Positions 33,891 through 54,365 of a DNA stretch of 64,000 nucleotides are shown here, piece by piece. Made by a program: the position numbers and the translations under genes. The notes under the pieces were generated by a model. The model saw only the letters and a list, made by a program, of their open reading frames with translations, did no database searches and was not told the origin of the DNA. Source of the stretch: Epinephelus fuscoguttatus (taxonomy: Eukaryota > Chordata > Actinopteri > Perciformes > Serranidae); assembly GCF_011397635.1 (NCBI RefSeq), contig NC_064773.1:26592949-26656948 (forward strand), in the 5' to 3' direction. How positions within the stretch are numbered: position 1 is the stretch's first letter; every line of letters begins with the position of its first letter.

Positions 33891-34042
33891 TCAACGCGCC
33901 ATTGAGAGCAGCTCGACTCATTTTTAGCTGAACGGACGAGGCTCCTGCTTTAACAACCACCGGCTCTTTTTCGGTCCTTTGTTTCCTCGGAATTTAACCG
34001 GCTCGGTTCTCGTGTACTGTGCGACTCTTCAGTCCTTAAGGA

Positions 34043-41581
<7,539 letters not shown>

Positions 41582-42990
41582 AATTGCAAGAATGTGTCAC
41601 GTGGCTCTAGAGGCTGGAAAGTGGATCGCTGACAAAGACTCAATGAAGGCAATAACACAAAACAACAAGGAAGAGTAAAATTGAAGAGTTACTTTTCAAC
41701 ATTCTCACTAAATGTATCATTTTGTCAGCCGAGAACACAAGTAACTTTTTTCCTGTTTCATTCAAAAAGGACCATGGTTAATTAATCACTGTCCTATTTA
41801 TGTTCAAGGATATGTCTTGCTACTGTCAGACATTTTCTTTTTGAGAATGAAGAATCTGTGTTTTTTGGGAAACCTTTCCAAACGTCGTGCATTTAATTCA
41901 TTCAGAATGAAGGAAGCTAACTGTGACTCATTTAAATCGACAGTCATTCCTTTTACATCTCACTCCTCAAATGGCTCTCTGGGAAACCAGTCTCTGCTGG
42001 TTTATTGTATAGGAGAGACCAAAGACCAACCCTCATACCTGGATAAATCTTTCAGCCCATCCTTGTTTTTTCAACTTATGGTTGCACTGGTTTTAAGTGA
42101 AGGATTTAGTATTTAGTTTACACTGTAAACTCTTTGGCACTTCTTTGGAAGCACTGGCGTCATTATTTAATTGACTCCTTTGTATGCTGACACTAAAATA
42201 AGCGATTATTTTGCACAGTGGGGATAAATTTGTACTTTTGTTTGTTTTCTGTGTCACTATGTGTTTTTTCACGTCACGTTACATCACGGTAATGGAGGTG
42301 ATTTTTGCCGTAGAGTGCCTGTAGTGCTTGTTTTGCAAGCCCGACGCTGCTTCTCTTGCCATTTCTCTGGAACTGGTTGCTCGAGAAGGGGCACCACATA
42401 TCACCTAATAACTCCACATATCACGTCAATATTTTACTTTTCACAGTTTGAATATTTATTTTGCATTTTGGTTAGTTTCAATGCTACAGTGCATGCTGAT
42501 TAATCAACAGAGTTCTTAATTTTACAAGTTTGTTTTCCTTGATTTCCTGTTGCTGTCTGCTACGCACAAATGTTAGCACCTATATTTTTGTTATTACAAC
42601 AATGCGTGCTTTTAATAATATCTTGTAAATGTTAGTGTACATACAGTATAACTGGAAATGCATGGGAGATGACTTTCTTGGGAGTCTTTTAATGAAATGA
42701 GTGTGTAGAAATATTTTTGTACTAATGAAGAACACGATCTGTTGAGAAAGAAGCCGCTGCTTACCTCTCTCAGTAAAACTTTTGTTAACATGTTTGCTTG
42801 AGATACTTGAAATTTGTTTGTTTTTTTAATGTAAAAATGTTTTATTATATTCTTTATTTATTTTTCTGTAGTTTTGGATGCGTGGAACGAGAGGCACCTT
42901 GATATAATTGAGGGTTATTCATGAGAGGACAGTATGTTGTACAGTTGATTCTGCATCTGCTGGACCAATAAATTAACTCCTGGAAAATAT
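41582..42990 (+). other. pfkfb3: pfkfb3 3' UTR with AU-rich element and poly(A) signal
   Basis: About 1.4 kb from the stop to AATAAA at 42967-42972. Several ATTTA pentamers occur, and TTATTTATT, the class II AU-rich nonamer, is at 42854-42862. Mammalian inducible PFKFB3 mRNA is known for AU-rich instability elements. The cleavage site near 42990 is inferred. Confidence 0.7.
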
Positions 42991-43833
42991 GCAGTGTTTG
43001 TTGTTTGCTTATTTTCATTGGCTCAAATCCAACGTCAGTGTGATGTCTACCCTTTGTGTTTCCTTTTATGGAACCACTCTGCAGTGTACACAGCGTGTCC
43101 CAGCACTTCTGCCTTCACTATCTCACCCACTCACGAGATTCATGAGTCACAAACTGAAAGACGCATGCTGCTTATCAGATAATTGTGAGTGCTTTCAGGA
43201 AGATGCCGTGAAATTACATACAACAAAGAACGCTCACTAACAATAGTGAGTACAAAATGAGATTATTGTACTCGCAAGTCTAGTGGTGGGAAACTCAAGA
43301 TCTGTGGCAGAAAAAAATAATTTTATGAGCCTTACGTGCTTGGTGAAAATACTGGCTGATAAAATTATTTAACAGAATTTTATAAAAGACATTTATCTTT
43401 AATATGTTTCTGAATATGTTGCCAACACGATACATGATCACTGTGGGTATTACTAACAGCACAGACCTTTATAGCAATACATAATTTGGCAGTCAGTCTT
43501 AATGTGATGTTTGTAGCCAACCAGTAAAATTTCAAATGGATATCTTTAGCCATGCTATGACTTGACTCAGGCTTTTCCTTTAGTGCCACCATGAAGTTGA
43601 CACTGATGACCTGGTCAGTCAGGGTCATTCTCCATTGAAAATTTCAGCAAATCTATGAAGAGAAATAAATTATGACAGTTCATATACAAGGAAGTTGTCA
43701 ATGTGTTGTAGACCTAATGTAAATTGAGCTTAACTTTTCTTTAATTTTTGCTAAAACTCGACAGTAAGTATATCAAATTTGACATGGTCATAGTAAGTCA
43801 TCCAAAACTAGACTGCACTGAAAATTTCAGCAT
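42991..43833. other. Intergenic DNA after pfkfb3
   Basis: Nothing recognised; short chance frames only. Confidence 0.4.
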
Positions 43834-43881
43834 CTCTTGCTGTGAGGCGAGAGTGCTAACCACCACATCACCGTGCCGCCC
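43834..43881 (-). mobile_element. V-SINE-like fragment (head only)
   Basis: About 48 bases match the minus-strand head of the SINE at 3375-3754: tcttgctgtgaggcga, gtgctaaccaccaca and caccgtgccgccc. The body and tail are missing, so this is a truncated copy. Confidence 0.75.
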
Positions 43882-44462
43882 GCTGACAGTTTTATTTAGT
43901 ATATAAAAGCACAGTTACAATAACAGTATAAATAGACGTGCATCAAAATCATAGCAGCGGCTGGTTTGACTACAGGGCTGTACAGTAATGTTGTTGTGCT
44001 GAGCTGCTCTGTTTTGTCAGCACACTAACAGTGTCTTCTTTGTGCTCTGTAATGTTAATAATTAAAATATACGTTTTCATGGCGTGAGAAAATGGACGCG
44101 TGGTGTGAGAATGTGTGAAAACTGTCAATTGTCATATTTAATTTACACTTTATATCATTTACAATACATTTTCAGTGTGTCTTCTTGGCAGATTTGCTCG
44201 CGGCTTTCGGAAAAAATGCACCAGACACTGAAACTTTTGTTGCACGTTGTGAGCAGGCTAGGGTGCTCGCTGCCATGCTATGTCCAGTGTGAATGGCCCA
44301 ATTAACCTATGACTAAGTCCCGCCGTCAAACGCGATGAGCCAATCACAGTGCATACAGCCTTTCCCATACACTTGGACATTCTCTGACGTTCATTGAAAT
44401 GCATTACAGAAAGTCAGTTTTGTTCGGTTTTATGAGCTTTTCCGGAGATTTGAAGTTTAAAA

Positions 44463-44666
44463 ATGGTCAAACAGTGTGCATGGGGTACATGCAACTCCGA
44501 CACAAGGTATCCTGAGAGGCTGAGCGACGAGGTGTATTTTTTTCACTTTAAACCACATCTCAACCGAGAAAAGTGTCTCCTCTGGATAAAGTTGTGTGGT
44601 AACGTTAGACCACAACATCAACTCAACGTGAATAAGATTAACAATGATGTCTACATCTGTTCTGAG
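44463..44666 (+). CDS. THAP zinc-finger exon, partial, probably repeat-derived
   Basis: The frame starts MVKQCAWGTCNSDTRYPERL, with paired cysteines C5 and C10. It has FFHFKPHLNREKCLLWIKLC and ends in NNDVYICSE at a strong GAG|GTAAGT donor. This is the N-terminal two thirds of a THAP C2CH DNA-binding domain; the final histidine would come from a following exon I could not find. THAP domains occur in host regulators and in P-element-type transposases. Fish genomes hold many similar MVK-CAWG-TCNSD copies, so a transposon or repeat origin is likely. Whether this copy is expressed is unknown. Confidence 0.6.
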
Positions 44667-45337
44667 GTAAGTCAACATCGTGTTTGAGGCAACATATTGT
44701 CACTTTGCTGGAAAGAAATAAAAAGTTATCTTTAACATCTCTAGCTAACGTTAGCTAAAGTTAGCCTAATGTTAGCTCCTAGCTGCGTTGTTCATCATGT
44801 CACCTTGTTTGCTGGGAGTTCATTAGCCTATTTTGTTCTAGTTTTGTACTTTGGTGATCGTACATCATTGTTAGCTGTTGTCCATAGGGCTCTAGTTAAG
44901 CTAACGTTAACTTCTGGAGCTTAGCTTCATTAATGTAGCCTATCTGTAATCGCAGAGATAACAAAGGTTAGCAAACGTTATGCTGAATGATTCAGTGTAC
45001 AGTGACATCCAATCGTTACGTCCCCAAAAATCATCAATTGCCTCCTGCGAAATGCCGTGGACTGTGACACCTGCCATAGTGCCAGGCACTGAATGTTTAT
45101 AGTTTGTCCGAGTGAGTGGAGGGGGCGTGGCTTAGCCATGGGTCAATTGGAAAATGAGGGCGCCGAAAGCAAGCGGGCAGCGCTCCACAGAAAATTGGTG
45201 CACTTTGCGGCGCTTCCGCATCCAGTGTGAAAAACTAAAATGGTGGTCATGGTAAAATCACTCCTGAAATTTCATGTTAGCATCGTCATTATGAGCGTGT
45301 TAGCATGCTGATGTCAGTATTTAGTTCGGGTCCATGT

Positions 45338-45654
45338 CATTGGTTCGACAGCCCATTGGTTCGACATCCCATTAGTCCGACTGTCCGCGGTGCTGAACGG
45401 CTCGCGGCGGGTGTATGGTGTGCCGTGACCGGCTTGAGGCGGAGCAGGCTCACGGCTTATGTGTTTGTCACTTTCTTTTTCATTTTAACCCACACCATGA
45501 TCTTTTCCTGACCCTAACCAAGTGGTTTTTGTGCCTAAACCTAACCAGACCTTAACCACAGGGCATCATGACGATTTCGGAACGGACTTTGGAACAATGA
45601 GTTTAATATGGTCGGAACAATGGGATGTCGAACCAATGGGCTGTCGAACCAATG
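45338..45654. mobile_element. 317-bp MITE with perfect 36-bp terminal inverted repeats
   Basis: 45338-45373 is the exact reverse complement of 45619-45654. Each arm is itself two copies of a 16-base unit, CATTGGTTCGACAGCC and CATTGGTTCGACATCC, plus CATT. A third decayed unit (attagtccgact) follows inside the left arm. The interior includes cctaaacctaacc and no coding frame of note. The perfect arms suggest a fairly recent insertion. No clear target duplication seen. Confidence 0.85.
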
Positions 45655-47120
45655 GGCAGTTCCCATTTAGCTCAAAGCAACACTGTGCCTGAGTAGGCTA
45701 CCTGATAAAGCAATTAGCGTGGCTGTAGTCTTTGACGTACTTGACCAAACAGAGTTGAGCATTCTGTACAAAGTTAAGTACAAACTGCCTTGTGGTCATT
45801 TTGAACCCTGTAAACAACACTGCAAAAACGGTGGACATTTCGGTTCCTAGAAGGGAAAGTGTTCAGTATATCCAAACACATTTGTACCAGGTTTCACATG
45901 ACTGCTAACCACTGCAACAGAGCTGATGTTGATACTATGTTAATGGGGCAACATCTGTGATCTAGCTCAGGCAGGCAACTTGAGCTGCACTAATTCAAAC
46001 ACACACGTCATTCGTCACTCCCCACATGTCACTGACAAAGCACACCTGCTCAATCTGGTCGTCTATTAACGCTCCAAAAATTTCCCAGCTCTCCCTCTGC
46101 CTTGTCGATGCTGCTGCCTGCTCTTTCAGCCCCACCTCCACCCTAGCATCCACCTGCAGGTTCCAGCTAGGGGGGACAACATTCACTCATCACTCTCCAT
46201 CTCATGTAACTGTCTACAGGGCGTGATGAGTTCGGAGTCTAGACACCAGACTGTAACTGTGTTGCGAGTTGTCTGACTGAACTGACCTTCTAGCATAGTA
46301 CTGGTCTGAATACATGATGGATATTAACTTAAAGCATCAGACATCTATCAGCTGAACAACACAAACGAACAAACTGCATGACGATGTTCTGGTTTAGTGT
46401 TTATACTGGAATGTAGTGTGCTATACACTCAGTCTCAGTATCTGTATTCATTTCTGCCAGTTTTTATCATTTGGACACTTTGCTTGTGTGCACACTAGCT
46501 GACACACTGCTGTTTAAAGATAAAGCAGCAGATTAAATTTACCCCCGATGTTAAAATGCAAAGGTCTTTTGTGACCACTTTTGTCACCACTTCCCGTATG
46601 TAAATAATCAGATGCTTTTATTGCTTCCTGTTTCTCAAATGCTCTTTAGAAATTGGTGAATATATTGCTGTAGTGTGCCTGGTGTTGCAAAGAAGACTGA
46701 CGCAATGAGTTTGCAAAATTGTGAAACTGGAGATATGTTTATAAGATGATTCACGGTCCTCTCTCTATATGTGGCGGTGTGATGGCTCCAGTCCAGACTT
46801 ACACAAGTTACAAATCCATAAGAAAGAGTTGTAGTAGTTTTTGTGTTTCAAATTTTAAATTGAAATGTTTGGTACGCTTGTATTTTCTGTTACTATTATA
46901 GAACTACCAAACTACAAAATAGTGCACTGTCACCATTTTTCTATTAAAGTACTCAGTGTTCTAAACCGAAGGGAATGTCGTAAAAACTTTATGGTATGAG
47001 TATACTGTACAGAATTGGGCTGAGCTGAACATTTTCCATTCTGGATGCTGTACACAGTGCTGTTGCATTTCCTCTCCTCCTCCCTCCATCTCTCTCATAC
47101 CCTCTCATTCATTCACACAA

Positions 47121-47122
<2 letters not shown>
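45655..47122. other. Intergenic DNA, nothing assigned
   Basis: Short frames only, including paired 63-66-codon frames around 46000-46200 with no recognised domain. Confidence 0.4.

Positions 47123-47172
<50 letters not shown>
47123..47172. repeat. (CA)25 microsatellite
   Basis: An uninterrupted AC run of 50 bases, with further CA-rich sequence at 47325-47360. Confidence 0.95.
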
Positions 47173-47176
<4 letters not shown>

Positions 47177-50100
47177 CATTTGCCAGATGAATGTGGTATT
47201 TCCTCAAGGCTGAATCATGGGCAGACTGACTGTCTTGGCTCAGGCTTGTCATCCTGTGGGCAGATTGGCTATGTGACTGCTGTCAGGTACGCCACTTACT
47301 GCTCCGCCTCACCGATACCCATTCACACACACATACACCAACACACACAGCTTCACACACATATGTTGTGTATGTGACTCCTGATAAGTTTACCTTTTTC
47401 CTCAGCACTCATGTCACCGAAACTCTAAAGCCTGCTTTGCATTCTAACTTTGCATGTTGTTGTCTCTCATAATGGGCAGCTTCACATTTGCAAGCATCTC
47501 ACTGTGAATATGTTTGTGCCACGCTCTGTCATTGCAGTATTTTATTTGACTATTTATGTTTGACTCATTTTTATCATCCAGATATAAACTTAGTAAAAAG
47601 CATGTTATAAATCTAACTTCAGGTGGCTCAGCTGTCTGACTACTCTGTGTTGTGCTCAGCCTACAGTAGACTTGCATGCAGTGTGGTGTTGGTACTGGAG
47701 TGTGTTGTGTGTGTAATCTCTGTGGGAGAGAGGAGTTGCTGTGTCAGGCATATGAATAGTACATGGGCTTGGTGTGAACAAGCAGTGCTAAGCCAGCAGC
47801 TCCGCAAATAGCTGCCTAATTCTGCACTGACGAAGGATTGTGTACATCCCCAATCACTTGGGTTAAACGTACACATAGAGCAATGGCCCAGTTGGTCAAT
47901 GCGTTGAGTCTGCCCACAACTCAGCGCTTTTCCTCAACATGGGCACTTACAAACATCTATCATTACCATCATGTCTGAGTCTGTCTTTGTTGCTCCTTTT
48001 CATGACTCAGCAGCTCGTCCTCCTCGACCTGCTTAGCTCCTCCTTATTAGTCGTCCCATTTGGGCTCAAACTAATCAGCTTGTGCCCTGCTCATACTGAG
48101 TATATACACACATTCATGTACAGCCATATGAGGACACACACACATATATGCAAACATTAACTCTTTGACCCTTAGAGACACAAACATACTTACATTCACA
48201 GTAGCCTAAATCCATGATTCCTAAATAGGTGTACTTGTACCCTAGGGGGTACTTTGGCAGTATCCAGGGGGTACATGGAAAATTTGATTTACGATATATG
48301 ATATAATCCAAACAAAACAAAAAACAAACAAACAAAAAAAAAAAACAGACAGATTCTGCTGTAACACTTAAACACCATGCATTACAGTGTATTGAAACTC
48401 ATACTTAAAGGTAATGGTTAAATGTTTGAAACAGTTAGCTAATTGTCACAGATAAATGGTTGAGGCAGTTAGTTAAAACTAATGGGAAAATGGTTGAAAT
48501 AGTCACTTAAGTAATTGCTAATTGTCTGGAATAGCTAAAAGTGTAGGTTGTAGTATTAAAAGTAATGGATGAATGGTTGAAATACTGTAAAACTTCAATT
48601 AAAAGCCTAGCCCCTTTTACAAGCCTGGTGCGGCTGCACATTTTGACAAATAAACGCCTTTCTCAATTAGAGGCCTGGTCTGGTTGCCAAGCAGTTTCTT
48701 TTATTTTTATTTTTTTGTAGAAATTCTTCGTATGTATAAAACACGTTGTTGGCTGCCTCAAGTTATGTGTCCATTCCTCGATTACCCTGTAAGTTATTCA
48801 TATTCCTTTAGTCCGTCAGTGTCCTCAGATCAAAAGAATCAAAAGGTTTTTTTCATAAAAATGAATCCAAGTTGTGAGCATTGTTTAAACAGGATAAAGG
48901 GATGTTGCGTCAGTATGCCAGGTGCTGTAATCCTCAAAGCCTTAACTCTCTCTGATGTGCTGGTGGAGTCAGATCAAATGAATGATTCATAAATAATATA
49001 TTATCCTTAGCCGAATGTTTTAACAAGTAATAATTATACTGGTTTAAATAAAGAATTTTGTCGTATTTCCTATCTTTGCTGAGCAACAGTTTTGTGTGCC
49101 TGTCTAGGTGCTTATTTGCTTTCAGTAACATGTTGTACATGTGTTATAATAATCATATAAATCAATAGTCAGTGAAAAAAAATTAAGCTGTTCAGAGGAA
49201 TAAACAATAATATATGACGTAAAATAATAATAAATGTACAAATTAACTTTCTTATTGAAATTCTGGGACGATCTAATACCTGATACCTATGTTTGATATT
49301 GGTGTTTATTTTCAATTTTGTTGTTACTTATTCTTTTGTGCCAGGGAAACACAGAAATCTAAGCAGATCTAACAGAAATCTAACAGAAATATAAGCAAAA
49401 AGCCTTTTTACTATATATGATACATCATAAGTGCCCTCTCTAATATTTTTTTATAGTGCTATGAAAACATCAACAAAATTCTCCTTCAAACAGCTGTAAT
49501 TATTCAAGTTTCTCACCAAAAGCTACATTTACAAAATTACATTGAACACATCATGAGAACATTATAATTTACCTTAGCCCAATACTAAATTTTACTGAAC
49601 AGAGCCTGAACACTTTACAGTGTAAATCAGTGCAACCTCTGTGAGTTGTTCATTGTGGCCATGGCTGCTCAGAGGTAACAATAACCAGCTCTCTTCCAGC
49701 TGATTTTAACATGGATTTTTTTTCATGTTCTTTCTCTCTACATCCACTCCTCTCAGTAGTGTAGTGGTAGTTGAGTGGGCCCCAGAGAGCTTTTAACGGT
49801 TTGACATGTTAACGATACAGCGTGTTTCAGGGTTCAGGTGAGGTCAGATAACTCGCCCATCTCCCCCAGAGAGCAGGTAAAGTGTAAAGAGCTGCGGAGG
49901 GGAGCTGGGAGGTGGCAGGAGTCCAGAAAAAAAGGCCTCTCAGTTATTTAGTAGGCTTTACTCTTTAGTTATGTTGTTGGTATCTTAGCATTCACCTGTG
50001 CTGCCTATGCCACGGGCTGGCACTGATGCCAACCCAAACTCTCCGTAACATTGACAGTTTAATTGTATTGTAAATATTGTAACCACCAATTTTATATAAT

Positions 50101-52539
50101 CAATAGTTAATATCAAGTTTATTAAATTCAAATGACCATGCATGGAGCATGACCATGGTGTCAATGCAGGGGAAAGGGCTGTGAGGCTACATCTGACAAA
50201 AAAAGATTGGGAACCACTAGCCTACATACCTTTGTACCTGCACTGCCACTAATAACACATTTATGTCTTTATGACTGTTATACTTCAGAAATCACGTGCT
50301 CACAAAGTCTCACATGTCAAAGTCAAACATGCCCATTTCCTTGTAGTGACACAGCAACGTCAGACATTCCTGTCACAACTCATGAGTGGAAAAGTTTTCT
50401 AATTCAACCCCCTGGAAAACTCACAAGAAGATTTACAAGATCTGAAAGGCCAAGGCGCCCTCCAGAGACCCCGCTACTCCCTGCCTCCAAAATGGTTTGA
50501 ACCAACCAGTAGAATAATGCTACAGTCTTTATAAACTATTTTTTTTTTTTTTTTTTTTTAGTATTGTTGACTAAAGCAGCCAAAGTGAAATTATAGCTGA
50601 GAGGTTGTTTCATAAATGTGTGACTGAATTTTTGCTCATTAAAAGGTAGTGTAATGAAGAGCTTTATTACTTTTAAACAGTTCAGTTTTTTCTTGAAAGT
50701 GTTCTTTGTCCCCCTGGCATAAGGTGAATAAATAACAACAAAGACAAAATAAACAACAATATAAAAACATCGGTATCGGCTTTCGGACAAATTGTTAATT
50801 GAAATATTGGCATTGGGCCAGGATTTAAACATCAGTGCATTCCTAGCTGAAAATGAATGTGATTTATCATTGGAATTTTTCTGTTTGCCCCTGTCCAAGA
50901 AAACACATTTTACAAAACACAAGAAATAGCCTAATACAGGAAAAAAAACAGAAACAACTCAAACTTCTGTACTGGTCTGCAGTCCCTGAGCTGTGAAAGT
51001 GCATTACGTAAATCATTATGAAGCAGTGAGTAATTATGGGATAGTTTATCCTACGTGCTCATGTTGAGTTTTTTTCTGTTTTGTAAAGAATGCATTACTT
51101 CGATTAGCCTTTTCATGTGGCGGAGTAAAACCTCATCCCTCTATCTTTGTGCAGAGGCCATTGATGGGGAGATTTTGCACTGAATGGAGAGGATCAGTCA
51201 CTCAGCTGGCCTTGAATGGAGCCGAGCAGATTAAATAGACCATGTGTTATCCCTGATTACACCGGCGCTGGAATAAAAGCCCTCTTACGTGATCCTCTGC
51301 ATAGTTCTATCATCGTCACAAAAAATTGACTTACTGTAGTGAGCCATCCAAAAGTTTTCTTTTGTGTTTTGCATTGCATTGTTAGATTAGGGATTTCACA
51401 GGCAGCCTGTCTTTTTCAGTGCTTTAATAATATTTTATTACCAATACAAAGTTATAGCAACTCCAACTGTTTCAAATATAAAAGAATAAATGACAAAACA
51501 TCCCTGTAAAAAAAAAAAAAGTTACATATTCAATTATGATTAATAACAGCAGAATTACAAAATGAAAGTGCACCAAAATCATACCTGCAGTCTGTATCTG
51601 TGAACAGTAAAATAAAAGTTGGCTTTCAACTTTTAGTGACATTAGACAGAACAACAAAAGTGGAGGGTTTTGTTTTGAGTGGACTGAGTGCCCAGCTTTC
51701 AGTTTTATTTTATGTCGTGCCTCTTTTGTGTCACTTAAAAAGTAACTTCCTCTCATCACTCTCTGAATTACCACATCCTTTTTTACATCTCACATCCTGG
51801 AGTGTCATCTGTTCCATGCTACTGTACTTCAGTTTCAAGATCTCATTTTATTGTGTAAAAATACCTTTAAAGTATCATTATTTTAGTATTTAGTATTTTT
51901 TTCATGTTTGAAATATCAGTAGGTAAATAGATTTGTTCCACATGGGCAGTCTGTGTGCTGAGGTTTTAAGGACTGTTTTGAGGCCAAGGCTAGCAGCTAC
52001 AAAGCAGGAAGTCGCAACATTTAGAAGCACAGAATCAGAAGACAACATAGATAGCTAGACAACAGCTAATGCCTCCATACTATTAGGGATCTGTACACAG
52101 TCCACAAGGCACACATACTCTATGTATATTCTCGTGGTTACCTAATTTGTAGCACCAATCTCAACTTCTATGTGGATGATACTCATCTCTGTGTTGCAGG
52201 TAATCTATGTGATTGTTCAAAGACCTCCAATTAATTGTGCGTTCACACAGAATGGCAGATGAATTTCAGAGGCAGTGCTGTTGCATGCAAAGTCAATAGA
52301 AAGGTGCATAAAAATGTAAATTCTTTGTAAATTCTTGTTTAAAGTGCAACATTTGTGCTTGTCCTGCAGCATTAATATACAAAGATGAGAGTAAAAGGGA
52401 GAGAGTGGAGAGAAATAACAGACAGTGTTCTCAGGTTGCTCTCTGCACTGTTTGTATGTTTACCTACAACAAGTAGTGCACCACAATTCATATATAACCC
52501 ACGTAATCATAAGCCAGTAATTAGTGTAAATCCCATGTA
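47173..52539. other. Gene-poor intergenic DNA
   Basis: No exon could be supported. Near 48575-48710 the phrases attaaaagcctagcccc and aattagaggcctggtc look like parts of a fish interspersed repeat. Poly(T) of about 19 bases lies near 50540-50560. Confidence 0.4.
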
Positions 52540-52990
52540 AGTGGGAAGGCTGTAGCGGTCAAACAAACATACGATTTTCCCCCAGGAGACCGGTGTTCGG
52601 GACCATGTCAAACCAAGTGAGCTTACCTAAAGACGCCCAACTATGTTTCTTTTCCTAAACCTAACCAAAGTAACTCAATTTGCTTACACCTAACATCTGT
52701 AACTATATCTTAAGTACATAACTTTACGTTAAGTAGCCTAGGTAATGGCATTCCTGGGGTGCTAATTCGTTAGGTATCGTATGATCCGTTGTAAAAGGAA
52801 ATGTTACTCTGGTGGAACCCAGTCTCACTCTGAAGTTGTTGATGACCGGCAACTGGTCAGTGACTTGTGGCGACACCGTCAAAAAAAGCCGTCCTTTCAC
52901 GTCGGCATGATATGCCATCATTGGCCGTCAGGGGGAAATGTGGCAGGACAACGACCAAAGTTAAGGCGGCGAAAGTCTGAATAGAGCAGG
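52540..52990. repeat. Repeat-like block with 'cctaaacctaacc' motif
   Basis: It contains cttttcctaaacctaaccaa, shared in style with the interior of the MITE at 45338-45654 (gcctaaacctaacca), and phrases such as tggcgacaccgtcaaaaa. No terminal repeats could be defined. Confidence 0.35.
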
Positions 52991-54164
52991 CGGGTGTGTT
53001 GGCAAAATGTAACCATGTGCGTTTGTTGTTGAAGGTAAAAAAAAAGTTGATTTGCGGTGTTGTCTCGACGTAGTGCATTTATTTTTAAAAGAAACTGTAT
53101 GAAAACTGCACCTTTCTGGTGAAAACAAGTGTTTTTTGAAAACAGACAATTCATGTAACAGGCAGAAGTTGACACGGCGTCCCAGAACATCAACAACCCA
53201 TGCACCCAGGATACCTTGCACGTTACTTCTCGTGGAAAATCCATGACCAAACATGAATATGTGACAAGGTCAGACTGAGAATGTGTTGTCTTATAAGTCT
53301 TGAGTATAGTTGGAGGCTGAACTGAACGCACATGGAAACATTCCCACACACAGCTGGTGCATTTTTTACAAGCTAGGTTACAGCTAATGCTTGCACAGTC
53401 GGTACATTGGCTTTTTTAGGGCAAATAAACACAGACTATGTAGTCTTGTGATGATGTGAGGTGAAAATTTCTGTCTGAACACCGGATTAGAATTCTGTCT
53501 CCAATTAGTCATATAACTGAAATATTAGGCACTGGAAAAAGGTTCATACTCTACCTTAAGTATACTATAAAAACCCAATCATAACATCTGATGTAGGCCT
53601 AATGCTCAAATAAGCATATTAATAATATCACTATGGTTGTGCAGAAGGAGGTTTAGGAGGAGCACTGGGATGCCTTTTTCAGAGATATACATTGTAGGAG
53701 AATTTTATTTGTTGTTAGCATTATTGTACAGAGGAGATCAGCAACAGGAAGTGTACTGAAAGAGAGCAGGATGAGAGGTGACAAAGGTCCCTGAGTTGAT
53801 TTCAATGAAGCACAATGATGTGGTTACATGGAATGTTCTTCACACTGCAGGGAGCCCAGGACTCCCCGGCCACAAAGAATTTCAACCTAAAATTAGCCAG
53901 TTTAAGACTTCAGGACTGGATGCAATAGAAGGAACATTTCTTTAACAGGCACTAAAGCATAACGTAATACTTTAAACAGAGTTACTGTCCCATCATCCGT
54001 TTTGGTTTGTGAACCTAAATTTTAAGACTTGCAGCACACTTTGTTGCCTCAAGGCACAACCATAGATGGTTTACTGAATGGGCTTACTGGGCGCAGGCCC
54101 AGAGTCCCAAAGTGTCAGACCCCCCTCCTGGCCTTCACGTGCAAAATGTCACTTAAATCATCAT
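52991..54164. other. Intergenic DNA, nothing assigned
   Basis: Overlapping minus-strand frames of 97 and 143 codons (52918-53349) have no recognised domain and are not treated as genes. Confidence 0.35.
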
Positions 54165-54365
54165 GTATTGAGCACAAAGACACTCCAAATGACCAAAAAG
54201 AGACAGAAACTGACTACAAAGAGACACAAAACTACCAAAAAAACTAAATTTACAGCTGAGATACACACATTTACCTCAAAGTGACACAAGTGGCTACAAA
54301 AAGACACAAAACCACAAAAAAGATGCATAGAAACTACAAAGAGATGCAAAACCACTACAAAGTCT
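54165..54365. repeat. Degenerate minisatellite of 'ctacaaagagacacaaaac' units
   Basis: About eight variants of (a)ctacaaa(g/a)agacacaaaac occur in a row with differing lengths. This kind of array is common in fish DNA. The minus-strand frame across it is repetitive and not a gene. Confidence 0.7.
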
